DNA from: Bacteroidales bacterium
GTDB taxonomy: Bacteria > Bacteroidota > Bacteroidia > Bacteroidales > Lentimicrobiaceae
Length of the DNA stretch: 64,000 bases
Reading direction: 5' to 3'
Assembly: GCA_016788045.1 (NCBI GenBank)
Contig: JAEUTG010000017.1
Coordinates: 1 to 64,000, forward strand
Shown: positions 20,763 through 29,815 of the stretch, in pieces
Numbering within the stretch: position 1 is the stretch's first letter
Layout of the letters: each line of letters opens with the position of its first letter
The notes under the pieces: model-generated
Told to the model about the DNA's origin: nothing
The model's database searches: none
What the model saw: only the letters and a program-made list of their open reading frames with translations
Translations under genes and position numbers: made by a program

Positions 20763-21734
20763 ATGGCCAAAATAAGGTACCATTTCAATACAAAATCCCT
20801 GAAGATTGAGCGGGTGCAGACTACCCTTAAACAAAAGGTAGTGCGCATTCTCTCCGTTTCTGCCACCAGCCTGGTTTTTGCCACGGCCATTCTCGTGCTG
20901 GCCTACAACTTTATTGAATCTCCGAAAGAGCGTATGCTGCAGCGTGAGATTGATCAGTATGAACTGCAGTTTAAGATTCTTAACGACCGGCTTGATCAGG
21001 TTCAGAAGGTTGTAACGGATCTTCAGGACAGGGACGACAACATCTACCGAGTGATCTTTGAATCAGAGCCTATTCCGTCATCGGTAAGAAAGGCGGGGTT
21101 TGGCGGGGCCGACAGGTATTCGAAGCTCGAGGGATTTAAAAATTCTGAGATCATTGAAAACACTACCCGTAAGCTGGATCAGTTAACCAGCCAGTTGTAT
21201 GTGCAGTCTAAATCATTTGATGAGGTATTTGCCCTGGCCAGGAGAAAAGAAGAGCTGATAGCTGCCATTCCTGCCATACAACCTGTTTCGAACAAGGACC
21301 TCCGCCGCATCGGTTCTTATTTCGGTTACAGGACAGACCCATTCTATAAAGTGACCAAATTTCATGAAGGCATTGACTTTACTGCCCAGGTTGGTACCGA
21401 TGTTTACGCCACCGGCGATGGCGTGATCACCCAGGTGGAAAGATCTTACGGAGGCTACGGAAACTGCATTACCATCAACCATGGATTTGGCTATTCCACG
21501 GTTTATGCCCATTTGTCAAGAATGGGTGTGCGCAGGGGCGAGAAGGTGAAGAGAGGGCAGGTGATAGGGCAGGTTGGCAATACCGGGAAATCCACCTCAC
21601 CGCACCTTCATTATGAAGTGAGGAAGGGTGGCAAACCCGTGGATCCGATCAACTTTTTCTTCAATGACATTACCCCCGAAGAGTACCGGATTATGATTGA
21701 AATGTCAGAACAGCCTTCACAAACCCTCGATTAA
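20763..21734 (+). CDS. M23-family peptidoglycan endopeptidase, membrane-anchored
   Basis: A 323-residue cell-wall hydrolase. A short basic cytoplasmic tail, one membrane helix (about 31-50) and a periplasmic coiled coil (about 55-165) precede a C-terminal LytM domain. Zinc ligands are His201 and Asp205 (HEGIDF) and His283 (HLHYE); His250 (YAHLS) completes the active site, so it should be an active D,D-endopeptidase rather than an EnvC-type activator. It lies 6 bp upstream of a MerR gene. Confidence 0.92.
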   Translation: MAKIRYHFNTKSLKIERVQTTLKQKVVRILSVSATSLVFATAILVLAYNFIESPKERMLQREIDQYELQFKILNDRLDQVQKVVTDLQDRDDNIYRVIFESEPIPSSVRKAGFGGADRYSKLEGFKNSEIIENTTRKLDQLTSQLYVQSKSFDEVFALARRKEELIAAIPAIQPVSNKDLRRIGSYFGYRTDPFYKVTKFHEGIDFTAQVGTDVYATGDGVITQVERSYGGYGNCITINHGFGYSTVYAHLSRMGVRRGEKVKRGQVIGQVGNTGKSTSPHLHYEVRKGGKPVDPINFFFNDITPEEYRIMIEMSEQPSQTLD

Positions 21735-21740
21735 GCACTC

Positions 21741-22079
21741 ATGCCCTACAAGAAGAAGGAAATTGAAAAGGTTTATTTCAGGATCGGTGAGGTGGCTGAA
21801 ATGTTTAAGGTAAATGCATCCCTGATCCGGTTCTGGGAAAAAGAATTCGATATTATAAAGCCCTACAGGAATAAAAAGGGAAACCGCTTCTTCACCAAAG
21901 AGGATATCAAGAACTTTTACCTTATTTATCACCTGGTTAAAGAACGGGGATTTACCTTACAGGGAGCCCGTGAAAAACTGAGGTCAAATCCCTCTGAAAC
22001 TTCAAACCACGCGGAAGTCGTAAACCGTCTGCAACAGATCAGAAGCTTTTTACTAGAACTGAAAAAGGAGCTTGACTGA
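21741..22079 (+). CDS. Small MerR-family transcriptional regulator
   Basis: A 112-residue protein with a winged helix-turn-helix (FRIGEVAEMFKVNASLIRFW followed by EKEFDIIKP) and a short C-terminal helix for dimerisation. No metal-binding cysteines or ligand domain are present, so it is a minimal MerR. It starts 6 bp after the M23 peptidase and is surely co-transcribed. This peptidase-MerR pair recurs in Bacteroidota; the target genes are unknown. Confidence 0.88.
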   Translation: MPYKKKEIEKVYFRIGEVAEMFKVNASLIRFWEKEFDIIKPYRNKKGNRFFTKEDIKNFYLIYHLVKERGFTLQGAREKLRSNPSETSNHAEVVNRLQQIRSFLLELKKELD

Positions 22080-22091
22080 TCAGCTCCTTTT
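22063..22091. terminator. Terminator at the merR/hldD convergent junction
   Basis: AAAAGGAGCT / AGCTCCTTTT hairpin overlapping the last codons of merR, with T-rich sequence downstream on plus. hldD converges from the other strand. Confidence 0.75.
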
Positions 22092-22123
22092 GGTTTAAAT
22101 ACAGTAGTTTTATGCAAGCCTGA

Positions 22124-23089
22124 TCAGAAGTACTTTTTATCCATCAGGTAGTTTTGTACATAGTCTTTTACTCCGTTTTCGAGGGTAGTGAATTCTGCTG
22201 TATATCCCGCCTTGCGGAGTTTGGTCATTTCAGCTTCGGTAAAGTACTGATATTTATCACGGATATCGGCCGGGGTGTCGATGAACTCGATGTCAGGCTC
22301 AACTCCGGCGGCTCTGAAGGTGGCTGTGGCAAGATCGTAGAAGGTGCGGGCTTTTCCGGTGCCAAGGTTGTATAAGCCCGGTTCCGGTTGGTTTTCCATC
22401 ATAAATATAAGAACTGCGACCACATCCTTAACATAGACGAAATCGCGCAACTGCTGCCCGTCGCCGAAGTCAGGCCGGTGCGATCTGAAGAGCCGTACTT
22501 TACCACTGTTGATGATCTGATTGTATGAATGGAAAATTACCGATGCCATTCTCGATTTGTGGTATTCATTGGGGCCATAAACATTGAAAAACTTCATCCC
22601 GGCCCAGAATGGCGGAGTGGCGTTTTGCTTCAGCACCCATTTGTCGAAATCATTTTTAGAATCGCCGTAAGGGTTCAGTGGTTTCAGTTTACTTACAATG
22701 TCATGATCGTCAGTATATCCGTGTTCGCCTGATCCGTAGGTTGCAGCTGATGAGGCATAAAGCAGCGGAATGTTGAAAAGGGTGGCCAGATCCCACACTT
22801 TTTTTGAATAACCGGTATTCAGTTTCTCAAAGATATTTGTGTCGAACTCAGTGGTATCTGTTCGGGCGCCGATATGGAAGATGAATTCAACTTTATGCCC
22901 GTTTCTGTCGAGCCATTCATGAAATTCGTTGCGGTCGATTTTCTCCTCTATGGCTTTGTTTTCGAGGTTTCCTTTTTTTTCTGCTCTGGAGAAGTCATCC
23001 ACAGCAATTATCCGGGAATATCCCTTTTCGATAAGGCCCGTTATGAGGCAACTCCCGATAAAGCCTGCAGCACCTGTTACTATGATCAT
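22124..23089 (-). CDS. hldD: ADP-L-glycero-D-manno-heptose 6-epimerase
   Basis: SDR-family epimerase of 321 residues that makes the ADP-L-glycero-heptose used in LPS inner core. The NAD(P)-binding motif MIIVTGAAGFIGS is at the very start. Catalytic Ser (YASSAATYGSG) and the Y-x-x-x-K (NPYGDSKNDFDKW) are intact, and SHRPDFGDGQQLRDFVYVKD is the HldD signature. The open frame continues 40 codons upstream, but those residues precede the Rossmann fold and would run into the phosphatase gene, so ATG 23089 is chosen. It lies 22 bp downstream of the alkaline phosphatase gene. Confidence 0.94.
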   Translation of the reverse strand: MIIVTGAAGFIGSCLITGLIEKGYSRIIAVDDFSRAEKKGNLENKAIEEKIDRNEFHEWLDRNGHKVEFIFHIGARTDTTEFDTNIFEKLNTGYSKKVWDLATLFNIPLLYASSAATYGSGEHGYTDDHDIVSKLKPLNPYGDSKNDFDKWVLKQNATPPFWAGMKFFNVYGPNEYHKSRMASVIFHSYNQIINSGKVRLFRSHRPDFGDGQQLRDFVYVKDVVAVLIFMMENQPEPGLYNLGTGKARTFYDLATATFRAAGVEPDIEFIDTPADIRDKYQYFTEAEMTKLRKAGYTAEFTTLENGVKDYVQNYLMDKKYF

Positions 23090-23111
23090 TTCAAAAGATT
23101 TTATATCAGAG

Positions 23112-24218
23112 TTATTCGTTCTCACCACCCAGTCTGAGCAGATTGACCATGGTCCTGAAAATATCGGTGTTGTCGATAAAGCCGTGAAATTGATCTGAGC
23201 CCGGGCCATCTGAATAAAGTGGAACCGGTATTGCGGAGTGGTCGCCGGTTGAGAATTTTCCTTCGGGTTTGCCGGCTTTCAGATCGCCTCCCGGGATGCT
23301 CAATCCGCCGGTTTCATGGTCGGCAGTTATGATCACAAGTGTTTCACCATCGCGGGCAGCAAAGTCGAGGGCAACGGCGCAGGCTTTATCAAAATCGAGT
23401 GTTTCGCTGATGATATAGTCCAGGTTGTTATCATGGCCACCCCAGTCTATCTGTGACCCTTCTACCATCAGGAAGAATCCTTTTTTATTTTTGCTGAGCA
23501 GTTCAATGGCTTTTGAGGTAGCCAGGCTCAGCATATCACCCCGCCCTTCAGAAATTTTGGGTGCATGCTCAGGATAAAGCAGCGCAGCAAGTTTCCCGTC
23601 GTTCACTTCCATCATTTCCGGAATTGATCGGACAACGGTATAATCTCTAACCAGCAGACTGTCAACCAGATTCAGCTTATCTTTTCTGGATGTGAAGTTG
23701 TCATATCCGCCACCAATAAAAACATCGATATCGGTTTCAAGAAACTGCCGGGCGATTTCTTCCAGCATTTTGCGGCTTTCAACGTTGGCAATGAAGGAGG
23801 CCGGTGTGGCATGGGTGATGGAGGAGGTCGCTACCAGCCCGGTTGCGAGGCCTTTATCTTCAGCATATTTCAGCACACTTTTTACCGGTGTTTTGTCGGG
23901 TTTCATTCCGATCATTCCATTGGTGGTTTTGGTTCCGGTAGCAATGGCAGTACCGGCAGCCGCAGAATCCGTAATATAGTTGCTGTCGGAAAATGTAGTT
24001 ACGAGGGCAATGTTCGGACACTGAACCATGCGGATGTTGTCTTTGGCTACCGTGTAAGCAGCATACATGTGTGACAACCCCATGCCGTCACCGATCAGGA
24101 GAATAACATTCTTCGGCTGGTTTTTCCCTGGTTTGTGTCTGTCTGCAGGATTGTTATCTGCTTTAACATTGGTCAGTATTGCGAAGGCAATAAATAATAC
24201 AAGAATCGGTTTTTTCAT
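23112..24218 (-). CDS. Alkaline phosphatase (PhoA family)
   Basis: Secreted phosphatase of 368 residues with a signal peptide (MKKPILVLFIAFAILTNVKA). Metal and active-site motifs: LLIGDGMG (Asp for Zn/Mg), TDSAAAGTA with the nucleophile Ser, VEGSQIDWGGHDN, and ITADHETGG with Zn-binding Asp-His. It hydrolyses phosphomonoesters in the periplasm. The frame also opens at 24260, but the -7 box at 24265-24272 would put the transcription start downstream of that codon, so ATG 24218 is right. hldD follows after 22 bp. Confidence 0.93.
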   Translation of the reverse strand: MKKPILVLFIAFAILTNVKADNNPADRHKPGKNQPKNVILLIGDGMGLSHMYAAYTVAKDNIRMVQCPNIALVTTFSDSNYITDSAAAGTAIATGTKTTNGMIGMKPDKTPVKSVLKYAEDKGLATGLVATSSITHATPASFIANVESRKMLEEIARQFLETDIDVFIGGGYDNFTSRKDKLNLVDSLLVRDYTVVRSIPEMMEVNDGKLAALLYPEHAPKISEGRGDMLSLATSKAIELLSKNKKGFFLMVEGSQIDWGGHDNNLDYIISETLDFDKACAVALDFAARDGETLVIITADHETGGLSIPGGDLKAGKPEGKFSTGDHSAIPVPLYSDGPGSDQFHGFIDNTDIFRTMVNLLRLGGENE

Positions 24219-24264
24219 GATTGTAAAGAATGGTTGGTCATCGGTTGGAGGATTTTCCAAAATG

Positions 24265-24272
24265 CAAAAGTA
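24265..24272 (-). promoter_or_regulatory. -7 box for alkaline phosphatase-hldD
   Basis: Reads TACTTTTG on the minus strand, a perfect match, about 47 bp before ATG 24218. It decides the start of the phosphatase. Confidence 0.6.
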
Positions 24273-24384
24273 AAAAAAATGCCTGCCCCGGAGACATTAT
24301 ATTATTGTTAAGCCTTTGAATCCGTGGCGATGCCTGACCTTCCGGAAAATAAACCTGTTCAATTACATCGTTGGAAAAATAATG

Positions 24385-24392
24385 TACATTTG
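24385..24392 (+). promoter_or_regulatory. -7 box for the MFS transporter
   Basis: TACATTTG, a perfect TAnnTTTG match 93 bp before the ATG, implying a leader of about 85 nt. No good -33 partner was seen. Confidence 0.45.
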
Positions 24393-24485
24393 GGCTGCCA
24401 TTTCCGGAGCTACCGGTTACAGCACCCCGAAACTTTCACCTGATTCTCAACCGTCAGAAAATCATTTAACTTTAACAAGAAATTT

Positions 24486-25889
24486 ATGAAAGAAAAAACA
24501 GCGGCTCTTCTGAATGAGTCAAAAACCGCGAGGTGGATTGCATTGTTTCTGATTTCCTCAACAATGTTTTTTGCTTATTTCTTTGTGGATGTGGTGGCAC
24601 CACTGCAAACCATGCTTGAGACTGACTACAAATGGACACCGGAAGTATTCGGTATGCTTGGTGGTTCTGAGTTTTTCCTGAATGTATTCGCGTTTTTCCT
24701 GATTTTTTCCGGTATCATCCTCGATAAAATGGGGATCAGGTTCACCTTGATTACTGCGGGTCTTACAATGGTTATCGGTGCTTTTCTGAAGTATTATGCG
24801 TTGACTCCGGGATTTCAGACTTCAGGTTTGGCAACGTCGCTGGGCTCATTCATTACCTGGGTTCCTGCTTCAGCCAAGCTGGCATTCTTTGGCTTTGCCA
24901 TCTTTGGTGTTGGTGTTGAAATGGCCGGAATTACCGTGTCGAAAACGATTGTAAAATGGTTTAAGGGTAAAGAAATGGCACTGGCGATGGGCCTGGAGAT
25001 GGCCGTTGCCCGTTTGGGCGTTTTTGCTGTGTTCAGGTTAACCCCGATTTTTGCTGAAAATGGCGGTCCTTCAAATTCGGTCTTCATGGGACTCAGTTTC
25101 CTGGTTATCGGTTTCCTTACATTCCTCATTTATACGTTCATGGATGCGAAACTTGACAAGCAGATGGGCGTTACCGCAACTTCTTCTGATCCTGAGGAGG
25201 AGTTCAAACTCAGCGATATTAAAAAGATTTTTACCAATCCGGGATTTCTTGCCATTGCCGGACTTTGCGTGTTGTTTTATTCAGCCATTTTCCCTTTCCA
25301 GAAATTTGCCACCGATATGCTGGCCTCCAAACTCGATGTTGATGTAAAAACAGCCGCAGCATATTTCTCCTATTTCCCCATCGGAGCCATGGTTCTTACT
25401 CCTTTCATCGGATATTTTCTTGATATTAGAGGTAAAGGTGCTACCATGATGATCTTCGGTGCCGTGCTGCTCACCGTTTCTCACCTGATTTTTGCCCTGG
25501 TTCCGGCAGAATCGTTTGGCGTTGTCACTGCCATTCTTACCATTGTAATTCTCGGAACAGCTTTCTCATTGGTTCCGGCTTCCATGTGGCCATCACTTCC
25601 CAAAATTGTTGAAGACAGGTACCTTGGATCAGCCTACGGCGCCATCTTCTGGATTCAGAATATCGGCCTTCTGGCCGTTCCTATCCTTATCGGATGGGCT
25701 TTGTCTGCATCTAATCCCGGAGTCTCTGAACAGATTGCCGCTGGAGTTGAAGGCGCTAAATACAATTACACTGTTCCCGAGCTCATCTTCGCGGGGTTTG
25801 GCGTGCTTGCTTTCTTCCTGGGATTTATCCTGAAAGCAGTTGATAAAAAGCATGGTTACGGACTGGAACTTCCGAATAAGAAAAAATAG
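24486..25889 (+). CDS. MFS transporter
   Basis: Inner-membrane carrier of 467 residues with about twelve hydrophobic helices and a central cytoplasmic loop near residue 230 rich in acidic residues. Around DKMGIRFTL the loop-2/3 MFS motif is visible, with its counterpart (LDIRGKGATMM) in the second half. The overall sequence resembles the MFSD1-like Bacteroidota carriers. The substrate is unknown. It has its own promoter and terminator and is not obviously part of the Sus locus, whose amylase is on the other strand beyond a candidate RNA gene. Confidence 0.88.
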   Translation: MKEKTAALLNESKTARWIALFLISSTMFFAYFFVDVVAPLQTMLETDYKWTPEVFGMLGGSEFFLNVFAFFLIFSGIILDKMGIRFTLITAGLTMVIGAFLKYYALTPGFQTSGLATSLGSFITWVPASAKLAFFGFAIFGVGVEMAGITVSKTIVKWFKGKEMALAMGLEMAVARLGVFAVFRLTPIFAENGGPSNSVFMGLSFLVIGFLTFLIYTFMDAKLDKQMGVTATSSDPEEEFKLSDIKKIFTNPGFLAIAGLCVLFYSAIFPFQKFATDMLASKLDVDVKTAAAYFSYFPIGAMVLTPFIGYFLDIRGKGATMMIFGAVLLTVSHLIFALVPAESFGVVTAILTIVILGTAFSLVPASMWPSLPKIVEDRYLGSAYGAIFWIQNIGLLAVPILIGWALSASNPGVSEQIAAGVEGAKYNYTVPELIFAGFGVLAFFLGFILKAVDKKHGYGLELPNKKK

Positions 25890-25908
25890 ATTGACTTATA
25901 GAACTGAC

Positions 25909-25940
25909 AGGCGGTACGATGAGTGCCGCCTTTTTTTTTG
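25909..25940 (+). terminator. MFS transporter terminator
   Basis: AGGCGGTAC / GTGCCGCCT hairpin followed by nine T, 20 bp after the stop. Confidence 0.9.
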
Positions 25941-25941
25941 T

Positions 25942-25976
25942 AAAAAAAAAGACCCGCCGGGATAAGCAGGTCTTTC
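25942..25976 (-). terminator. Terminator of the candidate small RNA
   Basis: Minus-strand stem AAAGACCTGC / GCGGGTCTTT with an 8-nt loop, followed by TTTTTTA. On the plus strand no T run follows, so it acts on minus. Confidence 0.75.
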
Positions 25977-26043
25977 TCTAACGACATCTAGAAGGAGGGA
26001 TGGTTCCTATCCGAGGGGCCGGGATGCCCTCGGCTATTCGAAT
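25942..26043 (-). ncRNA. Candidate small RNA (about 100 nt)
   Basis: On the minus strand a promoter-like pair (26045-26073) is followed by a compact structured stretch: a hairpin CCGAGGG / CCCCTCGG (about 26013-26035), a segment AACCATCCCTCCTTCTAGA (25987-26005) resembling the 3' tail of 16S rRNA, and a 10-bp terminator stem ending in a T run. No open frame is present on either strand. It does not fit SRP RNA, tmRNA or 6S as I know them. It lies between the MFS gene and the amylase. It is a prediction from promoter, structure and terminator only. Confidence 0.5.
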
Positions 26044-26044
26044 G

Positions 26045-26073
26045 CAATTATAAAATGATAACTACATGACAAA
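26045..26073 (-). promoter_or_regulatory. Promoter for the candidate small RNA
   Basis: Minus strand TTTG (26070-26073), 17 bp, then TATAATTG (26045-26052): seven of eight positions compatible with the TAnnTTTG box (one mismatch). Confidence 0.4.
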
Positions 26074-26196
26074 TATCGGAACAAAAAAAAGGCTTTGCTT
26101 GGGAAATGAATAACTGCCCGGGAAAAGTTATCCAGCGTACCCATCTGATGAATAACTGCAGGTTTTTTCGGCTTTTATAACCATGTTTTTGTACTG

Positions 26197-26225
26197 AAAA
26201 AGGGTCGTTCCCGACCCTTTTTTTA
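26197..26225 (-). terminator. Terminator of the amylase gene
   Basis: AAAAGGGTCG / CGACCCTTTT hairpin, loop of 4, just after the minus-strand amylase stop. Confidence 0.8.
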
Positions 26226-26251
26226 CATCAGAAATGCAGATTTTCGCCAAA

Positions 26252-28096
26252 TCACAACTCTTTCAGAATTTTTGCATGCATGCCCGGAAGGGCGATTTTC
26301 CCGGAACCGGATTCTTCTTTTGTCAGCAGATCAATGTATTTGCCTGAACCGGGCAGTGTAACCTCTTCGGGGGTATTCCCTGTGTTGAACATCACATAGA
26401 TGGTTCCGTCATTGTTATAACGCTTGTAGATCAGAATTTCCTTTTCGGCCCTGATGAATTCAATTTTCCCATTTGCCAGAACCGGGTTATTCCTTCTTAT
26501 CCCGGTGAGTTTTTTGTAGTATTCGAAAAGCGGGCGGTTAAATCCGGTTTCTTCCGGTATTTTTGGTCCGGGCTTCAGGTTGTTGCGGTTTTCGGGCTCA
26601 ATTTTCAGTTCTTCCCACCAGAGCGGTTTACGTTCATCAGGGTCATCGCCGCCCCACATGCCGAATTCATCACCATTCCAAATGTGAGGGCTGCCAATGC
26701 TCGTAAACTGATGTGCCAGGTACAGCTTTACCTGTTCATAAACTAAGGCATCGGGTTTTCCGCTGATGTAGGCAGTGTCTTCATGAGGGGAAGCATGATA
26801 CTTGTATTTGCCCTTGTTGGCAAAGCACGATAAAAGACGAGGGCTGTCGTGGGTAGCACTTACATTCATCATCGAATACCTGAAAGGCTCTTCGAGGCGG
26901 TTCCATTCCTTCAGCAGTTCGTCGGCAAACTGCCGGGCATCGGCTTTGGGCTCTGCTTTTGCAAAAAATCCGCGGGCAGGCCTGTATGCCTGATAGAACA
27001 TAACGGCATCGAATACCTCATTGTTGGTATATGGAACGGGGTTCATGAAATCGTCGGGCCATTTCTCCCACCAGATTTCTCCCACAAGGTAAGCTTCAGG
27101 ATTGACCGACTTCACCAGTTTCCGGTAGTCACGCCAGAAGCCCATGGGAATCTGATCAGCGACATCAAGCCTGTACCCGTCAATCCCTTTGGACACATCG
27201 CCATCCGGCGCCAGCCAGCGTTTGGTCACATCAAAAATGTGTTGTTTAGCACCGTCGTTGATGTTGCCTTCGTAAGGATGGCCGGAGACCCGTTCAACGG
27301 TTACCCCGGTTTTCTTTAATTCAGGCAGGCTCATGATGTTGAGCCACCCCTTGTAGGTGAACTCATTCGCGGGAGTCGCCGGATTGTCAAAACTCAGTAC
27401 TTCGTACCAGTCTTTATAGGGCGATTTTTCCTGATTTTTTATCAGGTCCTGCCAGGCCCAGAACAAAACACCGGTATGGTTCCACGAATAATCAACAATC
27501 ACCTTGATGTTCCGGCTATGCAGCTCTTCCACCAGTTTCAGGAACATCAGATCCGCGGAGGTCCATTTCCATGTTGCCGGATCAGCCGGGTTTTCGCTGG
27601 CAATAATCTGCATGTCACCTTCAGGATCGGGACCGAAGTTGACATCGATGTGATGGTAGTTCCTTGCATCGTATTTATGCAGCGATGGTGCATCATTGAC
27701 CGGATTCAGGTAAATTGCGGTGATTCCCAGTTCAACCAGGTAGTCGAGCTTGTTAAATATTCCCTGCAAATCTCCGCCATACCTCCGGTGCTGCATGGTT
27801 TCCCTGAGGCCGCGACCTGTGCTGGCAGCCCAGTCTTCCTGAGTGTACCAGTCAGACGTCCAGGGAGTTATCTTCCAGTCATTAGGAACGGGGAAAGAAG
27901 CAGTGGGTGTGGAAATGGTCTGGCGGTCAGGGTCGTTCGTGGTGTCTCCGTTGTTGAACCTTTCAACGAAAATCTGATACCAGATCACGTTTTTTGACCA
28001 TTCGGGAGGGCCACCGGTCTTTGGCTTGCTGGTACCGGTGCACGAAACTGCCAACAGTGAGGCCCAGAGCAGGGCGATAAAGATATTTCTTTTCAT
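26252..28096 (-). CDS. GH13 alpha-amylase-family lipoprotein
   Basis: Surface or periplasmic glycoside hydrolase of 614 residues. The signal peptide ends with lipobox Cys19 (LLAVSC). The GH13 barrel carries its regions in order: VIVDYSWNHTG (I), GIDGYRLDVAD with nucleophile Asp311 (II), YLVGEIWWE with acid/base Glu340 (III), and NVSATHDSPR with His416-Asp417 (IV). An early GDLQGIFNKLDYLVELGITA segment and the overall shape resemble neopullulanase/cyclomaltodextrinase-type enzymes. It should cleave alpha-1,4 glucans for the Sus system. It lies 118 bp downstream of lacI on the same strand and back to back with susCDE. Confidence 0.93.
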   Translation of the reverse strand: MKRNIFIALLWASLLAVSCTGTSKPKTGGPPEWSKNVIWYQIFVERFNNGDTTNDPDRQTISTPTASFPVPNDWKITPWTSDWYTQEDWAASTGRGLRETMQHRRYGGDLQGIFNKLDYLVELGITAIYLNPVNDAPSLHKYDARNYHHIDVNFGPDPEGDMQIIASENPADPATWKWTSADLMFLKLVEELHSRNIKVIVDYSWNHTGVLFWAWQDLIKNQEKSPYKDWYEVLSFDNPATPANEFTYKGWLNIMSLPELKKTGVTVERVSGHPYEGNINDGAKQHIFDVTKRWLAPDGDVSKGIDGYRLDVADQIPMGFWRDYRKLVKSVNPEAYLVGEIWWEKWPDDFMNPVPYTNNEVFDAVMFYQAYRPARGFFAKAEPKADARQFADELLKEWNRLEEPFRYSMMNVSATHDSPRLLSCFANKGKYKYHASPHEDTAYISGKPDALVYEQVKLYLAHQFTSIGSPHIWNGDEFGMWGGDDPDERKPLWWEELKIEPENRNNLKPGPKIPEETGFNRPLFEYYKKLTGIRRNNPVLANGKIEFIRAEKEILIYKRYNNDGTIYVMFNTGNTPEEVTLPGSGKYIDLLTKEESGSGKIALPGMHAKILKEL

Positions 28097-28214
28097 ATGT
28101 ATGATTGTTTGTAATCTTCAGTACTAACTGATAAAGTATCTTATTGCAGGGAGGTCACGACAGTTGTAGACACCCCCTGCGTGAGCCATGATGAAGCAAT
28201 CATTCCCGGACTGG

Positions 28215-29225
28215 CTAACCCGAGGCTCTTTGTTCAAGGGTAACCGGAATAACCCTGGTCTGGAAGTCAATAAAAGTGGAAGGATTTTCAATACGACGGA
28301 TCAGGATATCAACGGCCTGACGCCCCATTTCAGAACCCTGTTGCTCAATCGTAGTAAGCGGAGGGGAGGCAATGCCCGCAATCGGATCGTTGCCGAACCC
28401 GGCAACAGCAATCTGCCCGGGTATCTTGTAGCCCTGCTGCTGCAACAACTGCATAGCAGCAATAGCCGTAAAGTCATTCACGGCAAAGATTCCGTCAATT
28501 TCAGGAGCCAGTGCCAGAATTTTATCTTTGAGTTCAAATACTTCATTCCGGGTATCGCATTCCAGGATGATTCCCTGGCCGGGATCAAGGCCGTAATTGC
28601 TTAATGCTTTCCGGTATCCTTCCAGCCTGAGCCTGCCGATCAGCAGGTGTTGGGGCGAAGCCAGATGCAGAATACGGCGGCAACCCCTTTCCAACAGATG
28701 GCTGGTTGCCATCAGTGCCCCTTCAAAATCGGCAGTAACTACCCGGTCGGTTTCCACCTCCTCACTGACCCTGTCAAAGAATACGATGGGTATACCACTG
28801 TCGATCAAATCTTTGAAATGCCCGTGGTCGGTGGTGGTTTTGCTGATGGAGATGAAAATACCGTCAACCCTGTTGTCGAGCAAAACCTGTGTGTTCATCA
28901 CTTCACGCTGATAATCTTCGTTCGACTGGCAGATAATCAAACGGTAACCTTTTGCGTAGGCGATTTCTTCGATTCCGCTGATGACCGAAGAGAAGAAATG
29001 GTGTGCAATTTCAGGAATGATCAGGCCTAAGGTGTTTGACCTCTGGCGTTTCAGACTGAGGGCAAGTGCATTGGGTCGGTAATTGACCTGTTCGGCATAT
29101 TCTTTTACCACTTTTTTCGTTTCGGTGCTGATGTCAGGATGATCCTTCAGCGCCCTGGAAACAGTAGAAGGTGAAATTCCCAATGCACGGGCAATGTCGT
29201 TGATTGAAATTAAATTAGACTTCAT
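28215..29225 (-). CDS. LacI-family transcriptional regulator
   Basis: A 336-residue regulator with an N-terminal DNA-binding headpiece (ISINDIARALGISPSTVSRA, then LKDHPDIS) and hinge helix (NYRPNALALSLK), followed by a periplasmic-binding-protein-like sugar domain (NTLGLIIPEIAHHFFSSVI; later AVNDFTAIAAM). Its place between an amylase and a divergent susCDE operon indicates that it controls starch/maltodextrin use, where canonical Bacteroides Sus uses SusR instead. A perfect LacI-type palindrome lies 160 bp upstream. Confidence 0.93.
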   Translation of the reverse strand: MKSNLISINDIARALGISPSTVSRALKDHPDISTETKKVVKEYAEQVNYRPNALALSLKRQRSNTLGLIIPEIAHHFFSSVISGIEEIAYAKGYRLIICQSNEDYQREVMNTQVLLDNRVDGIFISISKTTTDHGHFKDLIDSGIPIVFFDRVSEEVETDRVVTADFEGALMATSHLLERGCRRILHLASPQHLLIGRLRLEGYRKALSNYGLDPGQGIILECDTRNEVFELKDKILALAPEIDGIFAVNDFTAIAAMQLLQQQGYKIPGQIAVAGFGNDPIAGIASPPLTTIEQQGSEMGRQAVDILIRRIENPSTFIDFQTRVIPVTLEQRASG

Positions 29226-29815
29226 ATCGTCTCTATATAAGACCTTTTCTTTTTTTGGATAAAGATAGGCAAAATAATATGCAAGGCAGAGAGTTTATGC
29301 TGAATAACGTTTTTTAGAAAAAAGCATAACCAGGATTAAAAAAAAGTTAAGAATTTCATCACGCATGATTCAGATGCAATCGTTTCCGCAATCGTTTGCG
29401 TTGACTTTTTTTACAAATTGCTGTGAAATCGTTGGAAAATCAGTGGTTTCATGTTTTATAATTTCTTAACATTGTAGCTTGTAAGGAAGCTTTGTCAAGC
29501 TATATGCTCAGGATTTTTTCGTTAATCATTTCTTTTGAAAAGAAAGCTGAACCAAAGGAATTTGTTCCGCAGGTTGTTTTATTTTTTCTACCCGTCAATA
29601 TTTGCAGATTATTTAAAGAAGTTCACTGTTAATCATTATATTTAATGGCCTTTTCAAAACACATTACTGATGACCAGTTTTAATCCTTCGGGCAATCGGG
29701 ACGGCCCTTTTTTTTAACTTTTTGTCATGTTTTCAGGTACATACCTGAATCAACCCTTAAAAATTCAAGTTCAATTCATCATAGTTTAATTAAACCACCA
29801 ACCAAAACCAGAATT
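29226..29815. other. Divergent regulatory region of lacI and susC
   Basis: A 590-bp gap with no gene. It contains the LacI-type operator (29376-29400, separate entry). The rest is AT-rich. A TTTTTG at about 29720 and an imperfect TACATACCTG are the nearest promoter-like signals before susC, but the match is weak, and the last 100 bp form an unstructured leader. Confidence 0.55.
29376..29400. promoter_or_regulatory. LacI-type operator pair
   Basis: CGCAATCGTTTGCG (29387-29400) has GCAA / TTGC arms around a central CG, the usual LacI-family operator form. Right before it an imperfect copy, GCAATCGTTTCC (29376-29387), lies 12 bp upstream. The site is 150-175 bp upstream of lacI and about 420 bp upstream of susC, fitting autoregulation and control of the Sus operon. 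Confidence 0.65.
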
